Assembly (NCBI GenBank): GCA_036654235.1
Contig: JAVVSK010000002.1
Coordinates: 1 to 64,000 of the forward strand
DNA length: 64,000 bases
Reading direction: 5' to 3'
Origin: JAVVSK01 sp036654235
GTDB taxonomy: Bacteria > Bacillota > Clostridia > Christensenellales > CAG-138
How positions within the stretch are numbered: the stretch's first letter is position 1; every line of letters starts with the position of its first letter. The notes beneath the pieces were generated by a model. The model was not told the DNA's origin, did no database searches, and saw only the letters and a program-made list of their open reading frames with translations. The translations under genes were made by a program, and so were the position numbers. This document shows positions 59,340 to 64,000 of the stretch, one piece after another.

Positions 59340-62300
59340 CCATCATATCGAACAGACTCATTTGTTCGCTCTCCCTAATATCTTTAAAGCATCCCAATGT
59401 AGTCATTAGGGTTAAGACGCTCGCATTGACCTTACAACGCGATTTAAAGTCTTCGATAGAGGTAAAGTCTCCGCCTTTTTTTCGCGCCTGTACTATCGAA
59501 TCTGCGGCGCTTCCGCCAAGACCGGGAATCGATGAAAATGGGGGACGGACGGCGCTGCCTTCAATCGTAAAATTATGTGCCTCCGATTTTTCTATATCTA
59601 CAGGTAAAAGTTCTATTCCGCGAAGGTTCATTTCATAAACCATTTCCAATATTATGCACTGATCATTTTGCTTTGCCTTGTTTGAATCACTCGCCGCCTC
59701 GTCCTTCGGTCTGTTTTTTATGCTAAATATATTTTTTAGTACCTTAGTTGTTCCTCCTGAAGCTAAACTTATATCAAAGTCGTCGGCGCGAACCGTAAAA
59801 TATACCGCATAAAACGCCTCGGGGTAATGAACTTTATAATAGGCTATCCTAAACGACATTATTAAATAGGCGACCGCATGCGCGCGCGGAAACATGTATT
59901 TTATCTTTTTTAACGAGTCAATAGCCCATGAGGGAATCTTGTTTTCTAAAACGAATTGTTCCATCTCGTCCGTAAGGCCCTTACCTTTTCTTACGCGTTC
60001 CATTATTTTAAACGACATTGACGGTTCGCATCCGCGCGCTATTAGGTAGTTCATTATATCGTCGCGCGTACAAAAAACCTCCGATAGTGTCGCCGTTCCG
60101 TTGACAACTAATGGTTCGGCGTTATCGGTCCAAACGTTTTCGCCATGCGAAAGTCCCGCTATCCGAATAAGTTCCTCAAAGAGCTTCGGTCGCGTTTCTC
60201 CTAGCATATTTCGAACGAAGTTCGTTCCAAATTCCGGTATTCCTAATGTGCCGATATCGCAGCCCAATTCGCTTAACGAAACTTTTAAAGGCGAGTCCGA
60301 TGAATATAAAAGGCGCGTTTCCGAATCGTCGAGAGGAATAAGCGTTGGATCAAGACCCGTTAAATCGCGAAGCATTTTAAGCGCCGTCGGATTATCATGC
60401 CCTAATATATCCAGTTTTACCAGCTTATCGTCGAGAGAATGAAAATCAAAATGCGTTATACAGCTATTTCCCTCTTTTTTATCGGCGGGATACTGAAGCG
60501 GAGTAAACTCCATTATACTATGATCCGCAGGGACGACTATCATCCCCCCCGGATGTTGTCCCGTCGTTTTTTTTACCCCAACGCACCCCGAAACAAGACG
60601 ATTTATCTCCGCTTTTCTAAGAACAAGCCCGTTTTCATCCGCATAGCTTTTAACGTATCCATATACGGTTCTTTCTTTAAGCGTACTTATGGTTCCGGAA
60701 CGAAACGAATGTCCCTCGCCCATCATCTCTTCGGTAAACTTATGCGCAATAGGCTGATATTCTCCCGAAAAGTTCAAATCTATATCGGGCGTTTTATCGC
60801 CCTTAAACCCTAAAAACACTTCAAAGGGTATATCATATCCCGTTTTTTCGTACTTTTCACCGCATACGGGGCAGTTTCTATCTTCCATATCAAGGCCGCA
60901 AGGATGTTCATTTCCAAAAAATTCGCTATTTTGGCAGTTTTTGCAAATATAATGCGCGGGTAGTGGGTTAACCTCGGTTATTCCGGCGCAAAAAGCAACG
61001 AATGACGATCCTACCGATCCCCTCGAGCCTACGAGATAACCGTCGGACATTGATTTTTGAACCAGTCTTTGTGCCATTAAATATAGAGACGAATAATCGT
61101 TCCCGATTATAGCTTTAAGCTCTCTGTCGAGCCTATCGCCCACTATTTTCGGAAGCTTTTCCCCATAAATATCATGTGCCTTTTTCCGCGCCATCTCCTC
61201 TATATCCTCGTTAGCATGATCAAATATCGGAGAATAAGTTGGCTTATCATCGAGATATGGCTTCATTATTTCACAGCTGTCGGCTATTGCGTTAGGCGCA
61301 TCTATTACGACGGAGCGCGCCTTTTCTTCGCCTAAATATGAAAATTCATTTAGCATTTCATCGGTAGTTCTAAAATAAAGCGGTGTAGATTCCTCAATAT
61401 CCGAAAAATTCAGCGCATGGAGAAGGAGCTTTCGATATACCGCGTCCTCAGGGTTCAAAAAATGCGCATCGCAGGTAGCAACGGTAGGTTTCCCAATACT
61501 CTCCGCCAGATCGATTACGCGGCGATTTAAATCTCTCAGCTCATCTTCACTATTTACCGTTCCGTTTTTCAGCATGAACTTATTGTTCGCTATCGGCTGT
61601 ATCTCAAGATAATCGTATAGCTTAGCTATTTGCCGCTGTTCCTCTTCGCTCTTTTTTTCGACTATCGAACGAAAAACCTCGCCCTGTTCGCAGGCGGAAC
61701 CTATTATCAGACCCGCCTTATGAACGAGAAGAAGGCTCCTCGGTATGCGCGGGCGCGACTTAAAATGTTCTATATGCGAAAATGAAACAAGTTTATAAAG
61801 ATTTATCAATCCTTCATGATTCTTCGCGATCAAGATTATATGGAACGAATGATGTCCACGCCCCTTTTCCTTTGCGTTCGGGGAGAGAATCATGAGCGGT
61901 ATATCCGTTTCGCCTAACTTTTTCAGAGAGTCAGCTATTGATTTGTAAATTCCGAAAGTTATCTCCGAAGATCGCTTAGCGCCTAGGCTCTCGCCTACTT
62001 CAATATCCAGCGCAACTTTAAGCGCATCTATCGAAAAATCTTTCAGCTCGCGATGCAAATATGTCGTCATGAGCTTCACATCCACATGTTCCATCGGAAG
62101 CGAAAACCCGAACTTCTCCGCTTTTTCTTTTATCTCTTCATAGATTATCGCGTCATGAACGATTATCGGGTCTCCCTTTATATATTCAGAAAGTGCCGAC
62201 AGCGTTTCTCTTAAACCACCAGCCTCTTTAAAATCGTTTTCGCCGTTAAATATTTTAGAAATCTCACCCGTCGGTGTCGTTCCCGGGTTGACCTTCGCGT

Positions 62301-63549
62301 AAAAATTATCCGTTATTTTAAAGTTATCAATACGAAACGCCGAAATTTCGTATAGAAGAAGCTCGCGATACGGCTTAACCGTCGTAAAACCAATGACGAC
62401 GAAACGCCCCGATTGCGACGATAATATGCTGTCCGGATAAAGATAGCCCTCGCAGCCATATATGAGCTTTATACCCGCCTTAATAGCCGCTTTATTCGCC
62501 TCGGGAAACGCATGCACTACGCCGTGATCCGTTATCGCTATAGCCTTATGTCCAAAGCGCGCGGCGGTGTTTATAGCATCTACCGCATGCGTTACTCCGT
62601 CCATAGTCGAATACTGAGTATGAAGATGAAGCTCTACGCGTTTTTCTTCGCAGGTGTCCTCTCTAAGCGGTCTGTCGACGGACATTATATCGGTTGGTCT
62701 AAGTATAAGTTCATGTTCAAAGTCGTCCGTCTCGACCTTTCCGCGTACTAAAAAATCCGACCCGGCGTCAATTTGATCCTGAATATCCTTAGAAAGCTTT
62801 TCTATTTCATCAAAATTTTTTAAGAGTTTTACCGTAATTGAATTTGTATTGTCGGTTATATCAAGAAGGAGAATAGTGTATCTTTGATTTTTTGTCGTCA
62901 CCATTTCGTCTCTGAATATTCTGCCGCAAACTATAACGCCATCCATTTCGTCGGTTATCGTATCTATCGGAATCGACGTTTTATCGGCTATGGTTTTCCC
63001 GTACAGAACGCTTTTTGGTAATTCCTTAGGTTTTTTCGCTATAGGTGCACCCTTTATATCGACAGATTGACCTACCGCCGGAAGTTCTACTTCGGTTTGC
63101 ATTGTAAAAATCGGTTTAACCGGGATATGAATTTTATATATTTTAGATATAAGCGAATCGATATCCGAAAGCGTTAGAGCGGCTTCAAGAGCATTTGGAA
63201 ATTCCGCTATTATTTCGCCATTAATAATGCTCCATTTTGAAAGCTTTATCAAGGGGGCGTGCTCGGGAAATCTCAAAAAAAAAGCTTGTTTTAGAATCTC
63301 GCTCGCGGTTTTAAAATTATGTTCAATCTCAATATCTGCATTTTTAAAATCTATATCGGATTCTACGGTACAATCTTCGATTAGAGCGCTAAGATATGCT
63401 TTAATGTCGGATAAAACAGGGTAGGGAATAAGCTTCGCCGCCGTAAAAAAGACGGTTATCCTATTTTCGCCCGAAAATAGGTGTGCGCTTTGATATTCAA
63501 GACCATATCCCTCGAATCTTTTATCCAGCTCCCGTTGAAGTTCGCTCAT
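59335..63549 (-). CDS. polC: DNA polymerase III PolC-type alpha subunit with degenerate exonuclease
   Basis: 1404-residue replicative polymerase. N-terminal OB domain, PHP domain (VELHLHTQYSTMDGV, AIAITDHGVVHAF), polymerase core with catalytic Asp in TPDIDLNFSGEYQP, the PolC zinc cluster CKNC...CPVC (about 860-890), and the clamp-binding end QMSLFDMMG. The inserted 3'-5' exonuclease domain (about 385-550) is present in length but the DEDDh residues are missing: FVVIGFTTVKPYRE replaces the FDxETTG motif, VHDAIIYEE replaces HNASFD, and AKRSSEITFGIY replaces HHRAxxDA. Start ATG overlaps ispG by 29 nt; AAGGAG is upstream. Confidence 0.95.
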   Translation of the reverse strand: MSELQRELDKRFEGYGLEYQSAHLFSGENRITVFFTAAKLIPYPVLSDIKAYLSALIEDCTVESDIDFKNADIEIEHNFKTASEILKQAFFLRFPEHAPLIKLSKWSIINGEIIAEFPNALEAALTLSDIDSLISKIYKIHIPVKPIFTMQTEVELPAVGQSVDIKGAPIAKKPKELPKSVLYGKTIADKTSIPIDTITDEMDGVIVCGRIFRDEMVTTKNQRYTILLLDITDNTNSITVKLLKNFDEIEKLSKDIQDQIDAGSDFLVRGKVETDDFEHELILRPTDIMSVDRPLREDTCEEKRVELHLHTQYSTMDGVTHAVDAINTAARFGHKAIAITDHGVVHAFPEANKAAIKAGIKLIYGCEGYLYPDSILSSQSGRFVVIGFTTVKPYRELLLYEISAFRIDNFKITDNFYAKVNPGTTPTGEISKIFNGENDFKEAGGLRETLSALSEYIKGDPIIVHDAIIYEEIKEKAEKFGFSLPMEHVDVKLMTTYLHRELKDFSIDALKVALDIEVGESLGAKRSSEITFGIYKSIADSLKKLGETDIPLMILSPNAKEKGRGHHSFHIILIAKNHEGLINLYKLVSFSHIEHFKSRPRIPRSLLLVHKAGLIIGSACEQGEVFRSIVEKKSEEEQRQIAKLYDYLEIQPIANNKFMLKNGTVNSEDELRDLNRRVIDLAESIGKPTVATCDAHFLNPEDAVYRKLLLHALNFSDIEESTPLYFRTTDEMLNEFSYLGEEKARSVVIDAPNAIADSCEIMKPYLDDKPTYSPIFDHANEDIEEMARKKAHDIYGEKLPKIVGDRLDRELKAIIGNDYSSLYLMAQRLVQKSMSDGYLVGSRGSVGSSFVAFCAGITEVNPLPAHYICKNCQNSEFFGNEHPCGLDMEDRNCPVCGEKYEKTGYDIPFEVFLGFKGDKTPDIDLNFSGEYQPIAHKFTEEMMGEGHSFRSGTISTLKERTVYGYVKSYADENGLVLRKAEINRLVSGCVGVKKTTGQHPGGMIVVPADHSIMEFTPLQYPADKKEGNSCITHFDFHSLDDKLVKLDILGHDNPTALKMLRDLTGLDPTLIPLDDSETRLLYSSDSPLKVSLSELGCDIGTLGIPEFGTNFVRNMLGETRPKLFEELIRIAGLSHGENVWTDNAEPLVVNGTATLSEVFCTRDDIMNYLIARGCEPSMSFKIMERVRKGKGLTDEMEQFVLENKIPSWAIDSLKKIKYMFPRAHAVAYLIMSFRIAYYKVHYPEAFYAVYFTVRADDFDISLASGGTTKVLKNIFSIKNRPKDEAASDSNKAKQNDQCIILEMVYEMNLRGIELLPVDIEKSEAHNFTIEGSAVRPPFSSIPGLGGSAADSIVQARKKGGDFTSIEDFKSRCKVNASVLTLMTTLGCFKDIRESEQMSLFDMMG

Positions 63550-64000
63550 CTATAATCTCCTTAACGTCTTTAAAAAATCTGAACAAGGTTTCGTCCGTTT
63601 CCCCGTTGTAAGCTCTTTCGCCTTTTTTAAATACAACCGCGCCTCCGGGCGCGAATGCTATTCCGATATCAGCCTCCCGCGCTTCGCCCGGTCCGTTTAC
63701 GACGCAGCCCATTACGGCGATTTTTACGTTCGCGCGCGCACCGCGATATTCTCGTTTTAACTTTTCAACAATACCAAGTATATCGCCCGTCGTTCGTCCG
63801 CAGGTTGGGCAGCTTACAATATCTACCGCGCTTCTTAATCCAAGAGCCGCAAGAATTGAAAGCCCCGCTTTAACCTCGTTTACCGGATCGCCTGTCAATG
63901 AAACCCTAAGCGTATCTCCTATTCCCGATAAAAGGAGAGATCCTATTCCTATAGATGACTTTATTAGCCCTTCGTCTCCCGTTCCGCTTTCGGTTACGCC
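63521..64000 (-). CDS. ispG: 4-hydroxy-3-methylbut-2-enyl diphosphate synthase (flavodoxin), 3' part
   Basis: C-terminal ~159 residues of IspG/GcpE, the iron-sulphur enzyme of the MEP isoprenoid pathway that makes HMBPP. Visible are GVTESGTGDEGLIKSSIGIG, the conserved SLTGDPVNEVKAG, the cluster cysteines in SCPTCGRT and AVMGCVVNGPGEAREADIGI, and the FKKGER segment. The gene continues past the right edge. The stop lies 29 nt inside polC, a link often seen in Clostridia. Confidence 0.95.
   Translation of the reverse strand, partial: GVTESGTGDEGLIKSSIGIGSLLLSGIGDTLRVSLTGDPVNEVKAGLSILAALGLRSAVDIVSCPTCGRTTGDILGIVEKLKREYRGARANVKIAVMGCVVNGPGEAREADIGIAFAPGGAVVFKKGERAYNGETDETLFRFFKDVKEIIDERTSTGAG

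Noticed and set aside
59426..63424. Several plus-strand ORFs antisense to polC
   Set aside because: All are shadows of polC codons; none has a ribosome binding site or family features.
1..64000. CRISPR array or Cas genes
   Set aside because: No regularly spaced direct repeats of 24-40 bp were found; the GLUG region repeats are coding and irregular.

Overview
The window looks like chromosome from a low-to-mid GC Bacillota, most likely an uncultured Clostridia lineage. The evidence is a PolC-type replicative polymerase, an ispG-polC gene pair, consensus sigma-A style promoters, AGGAGG ribosome binding sites, TTG/GTG starts, a one-piece tmRNA, LytTR and XRE regulators, and a type IV pilin cluster. 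No species is assigned.

Layout. 1-7.9 kb is a decayed accessory stretch: the start of a CNNM-type membrane protein behind a leader peptide plus terminator, three IS630 remnants, a 7TM diguanylate cyclase, an XRE regulator, an AgrC/AgrA-like pair with a broken kinase, a broken exported protein and an orphan dockerin protein. 8.0-11.3 kb is an operon of flavin reductase, RecQ helicase and a FabG-like dehydrogenase. 11.3-21.7 kb is a four-gene type IV pilin operon whose first product is a 2920-residue pilin fused to more than 30 GLUG-type repeats and Fn3-like domains. 21.7-31 kb holds a GNAT pseudogene, a membrane-anchored PIG-L deacetylase, and a polyamine uptake operon (XRE-cupin regulator with palindromic operators, PotA-B-C-D) followed by a HisC-like aminotransferase and an M20 amidohydrolase. 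31-43 kb is housekeeping: Na/Pi symporter, tRNA nucleotidyltransferase, phosphodiester glycosidase, GT2-GtrA fusion, an ISAs1 remnant, S20, dGTPase, lipoproteins and arginine deiminase.

43.2-57.1 kb is a podovirus-like structural cassette lying exactly between tmRNA (+ strand) and tRNA-Arg(CCG) (+ strand). Transcribed on the minus strand, it runs portal, scaffold, N4-gp56-like capsid, adaptor, tail nozzle, BppU tail fibre, an FGE/C-type-lectin protein with the look of a diversity-generating retroelement target, endolysin, XhlA-like protein and holin. No terminase, integrase, replication or repressor gene is present in the window. All listed structural ORFs are intact, and the cassette begins behind a perfect consensus promoter.

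57.3-59.3 kb is a mosaic of polymorphic-toxin C-termini and immunity genes with a repeated 55-bp segment and one nonsense-interrupted gene. 59.3-64 kb carries polC, whose proofreading exonuclease domain appears to have lost all of its DEDDh catalytic residues, and the 3' part of ispG.

Main points of interest: the giant modular pilin operon, the exonuclease-dead PolC, the terminase-less phage cassette with a candidate DGR target and a promoter/terminator-bounded small membrane gene (moron), the XRE-cupin operators, and the leader-peptide attenuator at the left end.
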